Shown here: positions 17,061-25,797 of the stretch, in pieces
Position numbering within the stretch: position 1 is the stretch's first letter
How the letters are laid out: each line of letters starts with the position of its first letter
From: a bacterium
GTDB lineage: Bacteria > Acidobacteriota > Polarisedimenticolia > J045
Reading direction: 5' to 3'
NCBI GenBank assembly: GCA_021372775.1
Contig: JAJFTU010000051.1
Coordinates: 1-41,214, forward strand
Length of the DNA stretch: 41,214 bases
Program-made: the position numbers and the translations under genes
Notes under the pieces: model-generated
What the model was told of the DNA's origin: nothing
Seen by the model: the letters and a program-made list of their open reading frames with translations, nothing else
The model's database searches: none

Positions 17061-17978
17061 TCATCGCGGGTCCTCGCCCTGCGCCGCGGGCGGCGTCGCG
17101 AACGTGCGGGAGGGATAGACCTCCACCGGCACGTCCGGCAGCGCCGCGCGGACGCGTTCGGCGATCGCGCGCAGCCGTTCCTCGGAAAGCGCGGCGACGT
17201 CGGGTCGCGGCGGCTTGCGCGCGACCGTCGTCACCTGCACGCCGGCCAAGGCGCCGCCGGCCGCGACGATCGCGGCGAGGCGCCCGGCGTAGGCGTCGAT
17301 CTCGGCCTCGGATGGCTCCGCGGCGCCGAGACGCAGGAACAGGCTTTGAATGACCAGAGGACGCCGACGGGCCTCCTCGCGGATGTTGTCGAGAACGCGG
17401 TCGAAGGACGTTCCGGAGGCGTTGACCAGCCGGTACTGCTCCTCCGAGCCCGCGTCCAACTTGGCCCAAACGACGCCGCCGCGCGCGGCCAGGGCGTCCA
17501 GCCCGGCCCGCACGCGCGGCAAGTGGAACAACGTGGCGTTGGTGATCAGCGTGAGCGGCGTTCCCGGCAGACGCTCCGCCGCAAGTCGGCCGACGGTCTC
17601 CACGACCTCGGCGAAACGCGGATAGGCCGTCGGTTCGCCGTCCCCGGAGAAGGCGACGTCGGCCACCCGACAATGTTCTTCCGGCGCTCCGTCCCGCCTC
17701 GCCCGCTCGGCCAGCTCGCCGCGCGCCCCCGCGTCGAGCAGGGCGGCGAGTTCGGCCTGGAGCAGCGCCTCGTCCACGTCCTGCCTCGCCCCCGGAACCG
17801 TGCGGTCCACCTGGCAGTAGATGCAGCCGAAGTTGCACCGCTTGTGGGGGGAGAGGTTGATGCCGATCGAAATGCCCTTGGCGCGGCGCGAGAGCACCGC
17901 GTAGACGAACTGAAAGCCGTCGAACGCGCGGGGATGGCTGTCCTGACGGAACTGCGCGGGCGCGGACGGACCGTTCAT
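17061..17978 (-). CDS. Radical SAM enzyme, COG0731-like
   Basis: A radical S-adenosylmethionine enzyme of 305 residues. The cluster motif CNFGCIYC (CxxxCxxC) follows SIGINLSPHKR, and FSGDGEPTAYPRF is the SAM-contacting GGE-like segment. The layout matches a widespread bacterial group related to COG0731 wyosine-type enzymes, whose substrate in bacteria is not settled. The start is the ATG at 17978 (MNGPSAPAQF); the frame is open far upstream but with no family-like sequence. It lies upstream of RNase E/G on the same strand, which might hint at RNA modification, but that is weak. Confidence 0.85.
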   Translation of the reverse strand: MNGPSAPAQFRQDSHPRAFDGFQFVYAVLSRRAKGISIGINLSPHKRCNFGCIYCQVDRTVPGARQDVDEALLQAELAALLDAGARGELAERARRDGAPEEHCRVADVAFSGDGEPTAYPRFAEVVETVGRLAAERLPGTPLTLITNATLFHLPRVRAGLDALAARGGVVWAKLDAGSEEQYRLVNASGTSFDRVLDNIREEARRRPLVIQSLFLRLGAAEPSEAEIDAYAGRLAAIVAAGGALAGVQVTTVARKPPRPDVAALSEERLRAIAERVRAALPDVPVEVYPSRTFATPPAAQGEDPR

Positions 17979-18279
17979 GCGCGGTCCCCGCGGGCGATTC
18001 CGAAGAAGCGGAGCGCCGCCCTGAAACGGCGCGGCGACCGCGGAAAGGTCTTCAACGACTGTCCGTCCTTGCCGGGCCGGCCCCGGGTCGCGCCCGAACG
18101 CCGGCGAATTCAACGCTGATTGTATCCCGTACCGCACGGCGCCGCAGCGGGCAAAAGGCTCTCTTGCCGTCGCCCCGCTGCGAGCGTGGCGCACCGCGCG
18201 CCGACGCTCCCGCGCGCAGGTCGACCGAGTCGTTGGCCGCGGGGGCGTTTTACCGTACGTTGCTCCGCGAGGAGGGCCG
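17979..18279. other. Divergent intergenic region, no gene seen
   Basis: 301 bp between the radical SAM gene (minus) and the ErcA-like gene (plus). A TACAAT hexamer on the minus strand (18124-18119) could be a -10 box for the radical SAM/RNase unit, but no good -35 lies 17 bp upstream. On the plus strand TTGGCC (near 18233) with a 17-bp spacer to TACGTT is a weak candidate for ErcA. No RNA element is recognised. Confidence 0.3.
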
Positions 18280-19443
18280 ATGTCGCTCCCCCCGCCGGGC
18301 GAACTGCGCAAGTACTACGTTCCGGAGGTCGTCTTCGGCGAGAGCGCTCTCGACCTGTGCGGGCGGTACGCGTCGAATCTCGGCGCGCGCCGCGTCCTCC
18401 TGGTCAGCGATCCCGGCGTCGAGGCGGCCGGCTGGACCGGCATGGCGGCCGACGCCCTGAGCCGCGAGCGGCTCGACGTTTCGACGTTCCTCGACGTCAC
18501 GCCCAACCCGCGCGAGGCCGAGGTCGAGCGGGGGGTCGATCTCTACCGCCGCGACGGCTGCAACGTCATCGTCGCCGTCGGCGGGGGCAGCCCGATCGAC
18601 TGCGCCAAGGGGATCGCGATCCTCGCCGGCAACGGCGGCGCGATCGGCGCCTACAAGGGGATCGACGAGATTCCCCTGCCGGGCCCGCCCCTCGTCGCGG
18701 TCCCGACGACCTGCGGCAGCAGCGCCGACGTCTCCCAGTTCGCCGTCATGCGCGACGTGGCGCGCGAAACGAAGTACGTCCTCGCCAGCCGCAAGATCGT
18801 CCCCGACGTTTCGCTGACCGATCCGCGCGTCGTCACGACGCTGCCGCCCGACGTCGCCGGCGCCGTGGGGATGGACGTCCTCTCCCACGCGCTCGAGGCC
18901 TGCTGCTCCAACGCCGGATGGGCGCTCACCACGGCCCACGCCCTCTCGGCGATGCGGCGGGTCGCCGCCGCCCTGCCGCGCTTCGTCGCCGACCGCGCCG
19001 ACCGCGCCGCGGCGGCGCAAATGATGATGGCAAGCCTGGAGGCCGGCTTCGCCTTCTCGAACGCCAGCCTCGGCCTCGTCCACGCAATGTCCCATCCGCT
19101 GGGCGGCCGGCTCGACCTCCCCCACGGGCTCTGCAACGCGCGGCTGCTGGCGACGGTCGTCGCCTACAACTTCCCCGCGGCGCGCGACGAGTACGCCCGC
19201 GCCGCGGAGGCGCTCGGCGTCGCGACGCAGGGCGACGAGGAAGTCTGGCGGGCCGAGTTCGTCGAGCGCATCGAGCGGCTGTCGGCCCTCGCCGGCCCGC
19301 GCCGCGCGCTGGCCGACGGCGGCCTCAAGCGCGAGGACGCGCCGTTGCTCGCGGAGCGGGCGCTCGCCGACGTCTGCATCGTGACCAACCCGCGGCGGCC
19401 GACCGCCGCCGAGGTGGCGGCGCTCTATGAACAAGTCTGCTGA
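18280..19443 (+). CDS. ercA: Iron-containing alcohol dehydrogenase-like protein, ErcA type
   Basis: A group III (iron) alcohol dehydrogenase homologue of 387 residues closely resembling ErcA, an ADH-like protein tied to control of ethanol oxidation in Pseudomonas. Marks: NAD-binding GGGSPIDCAKG (101-111), TTCGSSADVSQFAV, and metal ligands D199, H203, H268 and H282 with the same spacing as FucO (D196, H200, H263, H277). H272 of HAMSHPLGG is also present. It therefore looks able to bind metal and NAD, and could be enzyme, sensor or both. Ribosome site GGAGGGCCG before ATG. Its last 17 bp overlap the start of a hybrid histidine kinase, the arrangement expected for ErcA with its signalling partner. 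Confidence 0.85.
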   Translation: MSLPPPGELRKYYVPEVVFGESALDLCGRYASNLGARRVLLVSDPGVEAAGWTGMAADALSRERLDVSTFLDVTPNPREAEVERGVDLYRRDGCNVIVAVGGGSPIDCAKGIAILAGNGGAIGAYKGIDEIPLPGPPLVAVPTTCGSSADVSQFAVMRDVARETKYVLASRKIVPDVSLTDPRVVTTLPPDVAGAVGMDVLSHALEACCSNAGWALTTAHALSAMRRVAAALPRFVADRADRAAAAQMMMASLEAGFAFSNASLGLVHAMSHPLGGRLDLPHGLCNARLLATVVAYNFPAARDEYARAAEALGVATQGDEEVWRAEFVERIERLSALAGPRRALADGGLKREDAPLLAERALADVCIVTNPRRPTAAEVAALYEQVC

Positions 19444-21040
19444 CGCGGCCGAATGGGAGCGGCTCCGGGCGCGGATCCTCGGCCTCGGCGAGGAGTCGAT
19501 CCACAAGAGCCACTACCCGGAGCTGCAGCGCCGGCTGGGGGAGCTGCAGGAGAGCGAGGAGCGATACCGCTCGCTCATCAACAACATCAACGTCGGCATC
19601 CTGCGCACCGTCCCCGACGAGCGGGGCACGATCCTGGAAGCGAACCCGGCGGTGGCGCGGATCCTCGGCTTCGAGAGCCTCGCGCCGTTGATCGAGGCGG
19701 GCGTCCTCGCTTTCTACGCCGACCCGCGGGACCGGGCCTTGTTTCTCGAACGGATCATGCGGGAAGGCGAGGTCCGCGGATACGAGATGCTCCTGCGCCG
19801 GCGCGACGGCGGTCTCGTGTCGACTTCCGTCTCCGGGACCGGCCACTTCGACGCCGACGGCCGCCTCGCCTTCGTCGACTTCGCCTGCGAGGACGTGACC
19901 GAGCGCCGACGCCTCGAAGCCGAGCTCGCCCACGCGCAGAAGGTCGAGGCGTTGGGCCGTCTCGCCGGCGGCGTGGCCCACGACTTCAACAACCTGCTCA
20001 CGGCGATCATCGGCTACCAGCAGATGCTCCTCGACGGCCTTCCCGAGGGCAGTCCCGCGCGCCAACCGGCGGAGGAGATCGGCCGCGCCGCCGACCGCGC
20101 CGCGCGGATGACGAAGGACCTGCTGGCCTTCGCCCGCAAGCAGGTTCTCCGCCCGCGGCTGGTGGACCTCAACCGCATCGTCTCCTCGCTGCAGGGGCTT
20201 CTGCGCCAGGCCTGCGGCGAGCAGGTCGAGCTGCGCCTGGCGCTCGCCGACGACCCGTGGAAGGTCAAGGCCGATCCGACCCAGATCGAGCAGGTGCTGC
20301 TGAACCTCGCGCTCAACGCGCGCGACGCGATGCCCGACGGCGGAACGCTGACGATCGAGACGCGGAACGTGCTCCGCGGCGCCGCGCTCCCCGGCTTGCC
20401 GCCCGCGGCCGCGGAGGGGGCGGCGCTGCTGGTCCACGACACCGGCTTCGGCGTCCCGGCGGAGGTGCAGCGGCGGATCTTCGAGCCGTTCTTCACCACC
20501 AAGCCGGCGGGAAAAGGGACCGGCCTCGGCCTCGCGATGGTGGACGGCATCGTGCAGCAGTCGGGCGGGCGGATCGGCCTCGAGAGCGAGCCGGGCCGCG
20601 GCTCGGTCTTTTCGGTCTATCTTCCGCGCGCCCTTTCGGAAAGCGAGCAGGAGGAGGAACGGCCCTCCGGCCCGACGCCCGGCGGCCGCGAACTGGTCCT
20701 TCTGGCCGAAGACGAAGAGGCGGTCCGCACGTTGATGGCCGGCGTGCTGCGCCGCGCCGGCTACGCGGTCCTGGAGGCGCGGGACGGGCAGGACGCGCTG
20801 GAGCGGCTGACCGCCCTCTCCAAGCCGCCCGACATCGTCGTCGCCGACCTCGGGATGCCGCACCTCGGCGGACTCGCGCTCGCCGAGCGGCTCGCCGTCG
20901 CCGCCCCGAACACTCCGTTCCTGTTCGTGTCCGGCTACGGCGAGGCGGCGGCGGGCAAGATCGGCGGCCGCCCGCTCCTCGAGAAGCCGTTCTCCCCCCA
21001 GACGCTGCTGGCGAAGGTCCGCGAGATCCTCGACCGCTGA
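19427..21040 (+). CDS. PAS histidine kinase with C-terminal receiver domain (ErcS'-like partner)
   Basis: Cytoplasmic hybrid sensor kinase of 537 residues. It has a short N-terminal coil, a PAS domain (about 45-160), a dimerisation helix with phospho-acceptor H185 in [11 protein letters not shown], an ATP-binding domain with the N box [27 protein letters not shown] and GTGLGLAMV, and a receiver domain (about 422-537) with acidic AEDE and phospho-acceptor D474 in VADLGMPHL. No transmembrane segment is seen, so it senses an internal signal. The start lies inside the ErcA-like gene, giving translational coupling. There is no DNA-binding output, so a further response regulator elsewhere is expected. 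In VHDTGFGVP the usual G-x-G is conserved. Confidence 0.9.
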   Translation: MNKSADAAEWERLRARILGLGEESIHKSHYPELQRRLGELQESEERYRSLINNINVGILRTVPDERGTILEANPAVARILGFESLAPLIEAGVLAFYADPRDRALFLERIMREGEVRGYEMLLRRRDGGLVSTSVSGTGHFDADGRLAFVDFACEDVTERRRLEAELAHAQKVEALGRLAGGVAHDFNNLLTAIIGYQQMLLDGLPEGSPARQPAEEIGRAADRAARMTKDLLAFARKQVLRPRLVDLNRIVSSLQGLLRQACGEQVELRLALADDPWKVKADPTQIEQVLLNLALNARDAMPDGGTLTIETRNVLRGAALPGLPPAAAEGAALLVHDTGFGVPAEVQRRIFEPFFTTKPAGKGTGLGLAMVDGIVQQSGGRIGLESEPGRGSVFSVYLPRALSESEQEEERPSGPTPGGRELVLLAEDEEAVRTLMAGVLRRAGYAVLEARDGQDALERLTALSKPPDIVVADLGMPHLGGLALAERLAVAAPNTPFLFVSGYGEAAAGKIGGRPLLEKPFSPQTLLAKVREILDR

Positions 21041-21134
21041 GCGCGCCGGCCGGCGTTCGACGGCCGCCGGCGACCGTCCGCGGTCGTTCCGCCGGCGGAG
21101 ACGCCGAAAGGCCGGGAAAATTCTCCGCGGCCCG

Positions 21135-21163
21135 GGAACCATCCCGCGGCGGCGGCGTTGTCT
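21135..21163 (+). promoter_or_regulatory. Possible ECF-type promoter (autoregulation)
   Basis: GGAACC (21135-21140) is followed after 16 bp by GTTGTCT (21157-21163). The GGAAC box with a 16-bp spacer is the classic shape of ECF-dependent promoters, which often drive their own sigma gene. It lies 16-44 bp before the chosen sigma-factor start. The -10 half is not strong. Confidence 0.4.
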
Positions 21164-21178
21164 ATGAGTGGAGGCTGG

Positions 21179-21739
21179 ATGAACGAGCCGAGCGACGCGG
21201 AGCTGATGGCCCTGGTCCAACGCGAGGACCGGGACGCCTTCGCCGCGATCGTGGAACGACACAAACACGCCTTGGTCGGGTACCTCTCGCGGCTCACGGG
21301 GAGCCGCGACCGGGCCGAAGACCTGGCGCAGGACGCCTTCGTGCGGCTCTACGAGTCGCGCGGCAAGTACCGCGAGGAAGGAAAGCTGGCCCCCTACCTC
21401 TTCCGGATCGCCACGAACCTCGCGCGGAGCGAAGCCCGCCGCGCGCGGCGCTGGAGGACGGTCGGGGTCCTGCTCGGAATCGACGGCCGCAAGAGCGCGC
21501 TCGCGCCCGAAGCCCAGCTGCTCCGCAGCGAGGCGCATCGGCGCGTGGCCGAGGCGGTGGCCGAGCTGCCGACGGAGTTCCGCGCCGCCGTGCTGCTCAA
21601 GGACGCGCTCGACTGGAGCTACGAAGACATTGCCCGCGCGCTCGACAAGCCCGAGGGAACGATCAAGTCCCGGGTCGCGCGCGGACGCGAACGATTGCGC
21701 CGGCAGCTCGCCGGCGCCGAAGGAGGCGCCGATGCGTGA
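21179..21739 (+). CDS. ECF-family RNA polymerase sigma factor
   Basis: Group 4 (ECF) sigma factor of 186 residues. Region 2 contains FAAIVERHKHALVGYLSRLTGSRDRAEDLAQDAFVRLYE, and region 4 contains VAELPTEFRAAVLLKDALDWSYEDIARALDKPEGTIKSRVARGRERLRRQL. There is no region 3. The ATG at 21179 has GGAGG 4 nt upstream; an in-frame ATG at 21164 and a TTG at 21158 are alternatives without a ribosome site. Its stop overlaps the next gene, a membrane anti-sigma candidate, by 8 bp. With the PDZ gene it forms a three-gene envelope-stress-like unit ending at a strong terminator. Confidence 0.93.
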   Translation: MNEPSDAELMALVQREDRDAFAAIVERHKHALVGYLSRLTGSRDRAEDLAQDAFVRLYESRGKYREEGKLAPYLFRIATNLARSEARRARRWRTVGVLLGIDGRKSALAPEAQLLRSEAHRRVAEAVAELPTEFRAAVLLKDALDWSYEDIARALDKPEGTIKSRVARGRERLRRQLAGAEGGADA

Positions 21740-22172
21740 GGAAGACCTCAAGCGACTGCTCGCCGAACTGCCGCGGGCGGAGGCGTCCCCCGACTTCACC
21801 GAAAACGTCCTGCGCCGCCTCGACGAGCGCGGCGCGCGCCGCCTCACCGCTCCGCGCCGCTGGGCCTGGGCCGCGATGGGGCTCGCCGCCGCGGCGACGA
21901 TCGCCTCGCTCGCCGCGTGGCGGATCGAGCTGGGGCGGGAGCGCGCCCGCGACCTCGCCCAGATCGAGGCGCTCAAGAGCGAGCACGAGGCGCTTTCCAA
22001 GGAGCTCGCGGGGATGCGCGAGCTCGCCGCCCCCGCCGAGGGCGAAGTCTTCCTCGGCCGGGCGGGCGACGTCGACCTTGTTTGGCGCGCCGACAGCGCC
22101 AAGAAGGGACCGATCCGCGGCGAGATGGTTCGGCCGGCCGTCTTCCGCGCTCCGCTTCAACCCGACATTTGA
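21732..22172 (+). CDS. Membrane-anchored anti-sigma factor candidate
   Basis: A protein of 146 residues. Residues 1-45 are a charged cytoplasmic part (MREEDLKRLLAELPRAEASPDFTENVLRRLDER) of the kind that grips ECF sigma factors. One transmembrane helix follows (WAWAAMGLAAAATIASLAAW), then a coiled coil (RERARDLAQIEALKSEHEALSKELAGM), and then a short periplasmic domain ending in MVRPAVFRAPLQPDI. There is no zinc HxxxCxxC motif. Ribosome site AGGAGGCG. Function rests on the overlap with the sigma gene and the topology; sequence similarity is weak. Confidence 0.7.
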   Translation: MREEDLKRLLAELPRAEASPDFTENVLRRLDERGARRLTAPRRWAWAAMGLAAAATIASLAAWRIELGRERARDLAQIEALKSEHEALSKELAGMRELAAPAEGEVFLGRAGDVDLVWRADSAKKGPIRGEMVRPAVFRAPLQPDI

Positions 22173-22203
22173 ACCGTTCGCCTTCCGCAAAAGGAGCACG
22201 CCG

Positions 22204-22965
22204 ATGAAATCGCTGACCGCCGTCGCCGCCCTCGTCGTGGCCGCGGCTTTCGTTCCGCCGGCCGTCGCCCAGGCGCAGCCGAAACCGGACAAGCCGGTTC
22301 CCCGGACCGTCGTCGTTTCCGCCCCCGGGCGAGGGGACGTCCAGATCGACGTCGACGACGATCCGCCGGACATGCCGGCGCCGCCGATGCCGCCGCGCCC
22401 CGGTCGCATGGCGAAGCGCGGCTACCTCGGCGTGTCGCTGCTCGACCTGACGCCGGAACTCCGCGCCTTCTTCGGCGCGCCGCAGGAGGCGGGCGTGCTC
22501 GTCTCCCACGTCGAGGCCGACAGCCCCGCGGCCAAGGCCGGCATCAAGGTCGGCGACGTCCTGACGATCGCGGACGGACAGAAGATCGGTTCCTCGACCG
22601 ACATTCAGCGGCGGGTCCGGGTGAAGAAGGACAAGGAGACGGCGTCGTTCGAAATCTGGCGCGACCACAAGAGCCGCACGGTCGTCGCCACGCTCGTCGA
22701 ACGCGAGCGGCCCGAGATCGACTTCGGCGACGTCTTCATGTTCCGCCGCGGCGACGAGCGCTTCGCCGTACCGTTCGACCCGAACCAGATCAACGAGCAG
22801 GTCGAGAAGATGCAGAAGCGGCTGCAGAGCCCGGAGTTCCAGGAGCGGATGCGGCGCGCGCAGGAGATGGAAAAGCGGCTTCAGGAAATGGAGAAGCGGC
22901 TCAAGGAGATGGAGCAGAAGCTCAAGGAACGCTCCGCCGCCTGGTCCTCCGAAGAGCCCTCCTGA
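22204..22965 (+). CDS. Exported PDZ-domain protein with C-terminal coiled coil
   Basis: A periplasmic protein of 253 residues. A signal peptide (MKSLTAVAALVVAAAFVPPAVAQA) is followed by a Pro/Asp-rich linker. The PDZ domain (about 75-180) has GYLGVSLLDLTPELRAFFG, GVLVSHVEADSPAAKAGIKVGDVLTIADG and a WRDHKSRTVVATLVER strand, like the second half of HtrA/DegP. No trypsin-like protease domain is present. The last 55 residues are a heptad-rich helix (QEMEKRLQEMEKRLKEMEQKLKERS). It is co-transcribed with the ECF sigma and anti-sigma genes. It may sense misfolded envelope proteins or help a protease cut the anti-sigma factor (inference). Confidence 0.85.
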   Translation: MKSLTAVAALVVAAAFVPPAVAQAQPKPDKPVPRTVVVSAPGRGDVQIDVDDDPPDMPAPPMPPRPGRMAKRGYLGVSLLDLTPELRAFFGAPQEAGVLVSHVEADSPAAKAGIKVGDVLTIADGQKIGSSTDIQRRVRVKKDKETASFEIWRDHKSRTVVATLVERERPEIDFGDVFMFRRGDERFAVPFDPNQINEQVEKMQKRLQSPEFQERMRRAQEMEKRLQEMEKRLKEMEQKLKERSAAWSSEEPS

Positions 22966-23090
22966 AGCAGGGACGAACTCGAACCACCGATGGACGACTC
23001 GCGTTCAAACGACCACGACCACCTACCTCCTCCAAGTTCCACCACCTCGGATTCGCGCAGTACCGAACCACCCTCCTCCCTTTCCTGAAG

Positions 23091-23131
23091 ACGGCCCGCG
23101 TCGCCCCCGAGACGCGGGCCGTCGGCTTTTT
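23091..23131 (+). terminator. Strong rho-independent terminator of the sigma/PDZ unit
   Basis: Perfect 12-bp stem ACGGCCCGCGTC / GACGCGGGCCGT, 8-nt loop, then CGGC and five Ts (23127-23131). It is 125 bp after the PDZ stop and faces the convergent peptidase gene. Confidence 0.9.
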
Positions 23132-23163
23132 CCGGGGCGAGGCGGCGCCCCGCGCGGCGCCGA

Positions 23164-23193
23164 CGCTTCGCGCCGCGGAGTCGCCGCGAAGCG
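23164..23193 (-). terminator. Weak hairpin after the S9 peptidase gene
   Basis: 9-bp inverted repeat CGCTTCGCG / CGCGAAGCG with a 12-nt loop, 8 bp downstream (minus strand) of the peptidase stop. No T-run follows. Confidence 0.3.
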
Positions 23194-23201
23194 GACCGGC
23201 T

Positions 23202-25646
23202 TCAGTCTTCGGGCGGAACGACGTCGACGAAGAGCGGCGGAAAGTCCTTCACGCGCAGTTGGTAGGCGCGCGGCTCCTCGGGCAGTTCGAAGACCGCCGC
23301 GGCGGGGAGCGAAGGCGGACGCCCGTCCTCCCCCTTCCACGCCTCGAGCTGTCCGCCGCCGAAGAAGATCAGCCGTTCGCCGTGGACCTCGAGCGGCACG
23401 CCGACCGGACGGTAGACGTCGCCGCAGGCGTCCACGAGGACCATGTCGGCCTGCGGCCCCGACGGCGCGAGGCGCAGGCACTCGACCGTCTCGTCCTCGC
23501 TCGCCACGAGCACCGAGGCCTCGACGAAGACCCGTCCCTCGCCGGGACGCACGCCGGCGTACTCGCGGCGCGGCTCCGCGCCGAAGAGGACGAGCCGCGC
23601 GCCTTCGCGCCGGACCTCGCGCCCCGGCAGCCGCGGCGCGATCCGCCCGAGCGCGTGGCGGCCGAGCCACTCCAGGCAGCGCTGCGTCTCGTCGAGCCGG
23701 TGCGCGGGCTCCGACAGGCCGTGCCCTTCGCGCGGATAGAGGACGAACTCCGTCTCCCGCCCGAGCGTCCGCAGCGCGCGGAAGAGCGCGCGGCCGTTGG
23801 TCAGGAACGTGTTGTCGTCCTCGACGCCGTGGAGGATCAAGAGCGGCGCGGTGATCGACGCGGCGTGCTTGATCGGCGAACGCTCGAAGTAGAGCTGCGG
23901 CCGCTCCCACGGCGCGCCGCCGAGGTAGTGGAGCTCCCACGAGCCGTACTCCGAGGTCGAGAAGTCCTGCGCGAGGTCGAAGATCCCGGCGATCGAGACG
24001 CCGGCCTTGAAGCGGTCGGTCGTCGCCAGCAGCCAGTTGACGAGGTAGCCGCCGTAGCTCGCGCCGAGGACCGAGGCGCGGGACAGATCGGCGAGCCCCG
24101 ATCGCCCGACCTCGTCGATCCCGGCGAGGACGTCGCGCGCCTCGGCCCCGCCGAGGTCGCCGCGGATCGCGGTCTGGTACGCCTCCGGCCCGCCCGACGA
24201 GCCGCGGTACTGCGGCATGAAGACCGCGAACCCCTCGGCGCAGAACGCCTCCGCCTCGCCCGCGCGCAGCGTGTCCTGCACGCGCCAGTGCGGCCCGCCG
24301 TGCAGCCAGACGACCAGTGGCGGCGGATCGCCGGCGACGCGGTCGGCGGGATCGGGGGTCAGGAGCAGCCCTTCGTGGTCGAAGCCCTCGTTGTGCCAGA
24401 CGATCCGGCGGCGCGCGGCGCGGCGCCAATCGCGCGCTTCGGGATTGAGGTCGGTGAGCGGCGCGAAGACCTTCTTTTCGAGATCGATCGTCCCCGCCTC
24501 CGGCGGCGCGCCCGGCCCTTCGGCGAGGACGGCGACGACCGGCGCGCGGCGCGCGGCGACGAGCTCCGTAAAGTTGAACCCCTCGATCGGCAGGACCTCC
24601 GCCGTTCCGCGCTCCGGGTCGGCGACGACGAGGCGCGATTCCATGCCCCAGGCGACGAGCGCCGCGACGCGGCCGTCGGCCAGCGGCTCGAAGTCCTCGA
24701 CGTCGCGGCCGACCCCCGCGAGCAGCGGGCGCGGCGCGGCGCCCTCGGCGGCGAGGTCGACGGCGAACAGCTCCTGGCGCGAGAAGGCGCAGGCCGGGTC
24801 GTTCCAGCCGTGGAAGAACAGCCGGCGTCCGTCGGCGGAGAAGCGCGGCTGCAGTTCCGCGCCGCCGCGCCCGCCCGAAACGCGCCGTTCCTCCCCCTTC
24901 TCGAGGTCGCGCAGGATGATCTCGGTCTTGTCGTCGTCCTCGGGACGGCCGGTGTGGTTCGTCGCGTAGGCGATCCACTTGCCGTCGGGGGAGACGTCGA
25001 AGTCGTCCACGCCGAGCAGCCCGCCGAAGAGGCGGCGCACGCGTCCGTCGAGCGGCTGGAAGAGGAACTCGAAGCGCGGCAGGTCGGCCTTGACGACGAT
25101 CGCGTCATCCTTGTCGTCGCGGCGGCGGCGGCGCCACGACTTGGCGGCCGGGGGACGCGGCGTCTCGCAGAGGCAGTAGACCCCCGAGCCGTCGGCGGCC
25201 CAGCGGAACAGCTCGACCCCTTCGCCCGCTTCGGTCAGGCGGCGGGCCTCGCCGCCGCCGACCGGCAGCAGGAAGACCTGCTCCTTGTCCTCGCCGTTCT
25301 CCCGCTCGTCGTCCTCCTCGTCCTCGTGCGGCTGCGGGCGGAAGGTGACGAAGGCGATCAGCTTGCCGTCCGGCGAGAAGCTCGGCTGCGAGACGGGCGA
25401 GAGGCCGCGCGTAAGCTGCCGCGTCGGGAGATCCGGCTCCCCCTCGTCCTTCGCCTCGGCGGCGCGCGGCGCGGGGGCCGGATCGGGGGCCACGTGAAGC
25501 TGCACGTCGTGCTCGCCGTGGGCGAAGTCGGGCTCGGAGACCGCGACCGCGACCGACCGGCCGTCGGGAGCGACGTCGAGTTCGGTCGGCAGCTGGAGGC
25601 CGACGAGGTCGTGCGGGGCGACGCGGCGCTTGGGGTTGTCGTTCAT
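23202..25646 (-). CDS. S9-family (prolyl oligopeptidase-like) serine peptidase with C-terminal extension
   Basis: Cytoplasmic serine peptidase of 814 residues. The N-terminal 450 residues are a WD40/TolB-like propeller with repeats such as QPSFSPDGKLIAFVTF, DFDVSPDGKWIAYATN and QPRFSADGRRLFFHG. The alpha/beta-hydrolase domain follows: WLHGGPHW (oxyanion), nucleophile Ser about 530 in LGASYGGYLVNWL, Asp about 609 in HGVEDDNTF, and His about 641 in PREGHGLSE. After the usual end (about 670) comes an extra 145-residue beta-rich domain (VFVEASVLVASEDETVECLRL to VPPED) that I do not recognise. The ATG at 25646 begins the family-like sequence MNDNPKRRVAPHDLVGL. No signal peptide. Probably degrades short peptides; it stands alone. 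Confidence 0.88.
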   Translation of the reverse strand: MNDNPKRRVAPHDLVGLQLPTELDVAPDGRSVAVAVSEPDFAHGEHDVQLHVAPDPAPAPRAAEAKDEGEPDLPTRQLTRGLSPVSQPSFSPDGKLIAFVTFRPQPHEDEEDDERENGEDKEQVFLLPVGGGEARRLTEAGEGVELFRWAADGSGVYCLCETPRPPAAKSWRRRRRDDKDDAIVVKADLPRFEFLFQPLDGRVRRLFGGLLGVDDFDVSPDGKWIAYATNHTGRPEDDDKTEIILRDLEKGEERRVSGGRGGAELQPRFSADGRRLFFHGWNDPACAFSRQELFAVDLAAEGAAPRPLLAGVGRDVEDFEPLADGRVAALVAWGMESRLVVADPERGTAEVLPIEGFNFTELVAARRAPVVAVLAEGPGAPPEAGTIDLEKKVFAPLTDLNPEARDWRRAARRRIVWHNEGFDHEGLLLTPDPADRVAGDPPPLVVWLHGGPHWRVQDTLRAGEAEAFCAEGFAVFMPQYRGSSGGPEAYQTAIRGDLGGAEARDVLAGIDEVGRSGLADLSRASVLGASYGGYLVNWLLATTDRFKAGVSIAGIFDLAQDFSTSEYGSWELHYLGGAPWERPQLYFERSPIKHAASITAPLLILHGVEDDNTFLTNGRALFRALRTLGRETEFVLYPREGHGLSEPAHRLDETQRCLEWLGRHALGRIAPRLPGREVRREGARLVLFGAEPRREYAGVRPGEGRVFVEASVLVASEDETVECLRLAPSGPQADMVLVDACGDVYRPVGVPLEVHGERLIFFGGGQLEAWKGEDGRPPSLPAAAVFELPEEPRAYQLRVKDFPPLFVDVVPPED

Positions 25647-25797
25647 CTTCGACCGGCGGTCGCGGCCCGCAGGGGCGGGGCGCGCGAGGAAAGCGGGATT
25701 GTAGCCCCCGGCGGGGCGGCCCGCCCGACTTCCCTGTTCGTCCCGCTTTCGCCGCAAGAGGCGACGGCGAGAGGTCAAGAGCGGGGAAGCGCGGCCG

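Noticed and set aside
18119-18124. TACAAT as a -10 box for the radical SAM gene (and a similar one at 25696-25701 for the peptidase)
   Set aside because: Neither has a recognisable -35 box at 16-18 bp; kept only as weak hints.
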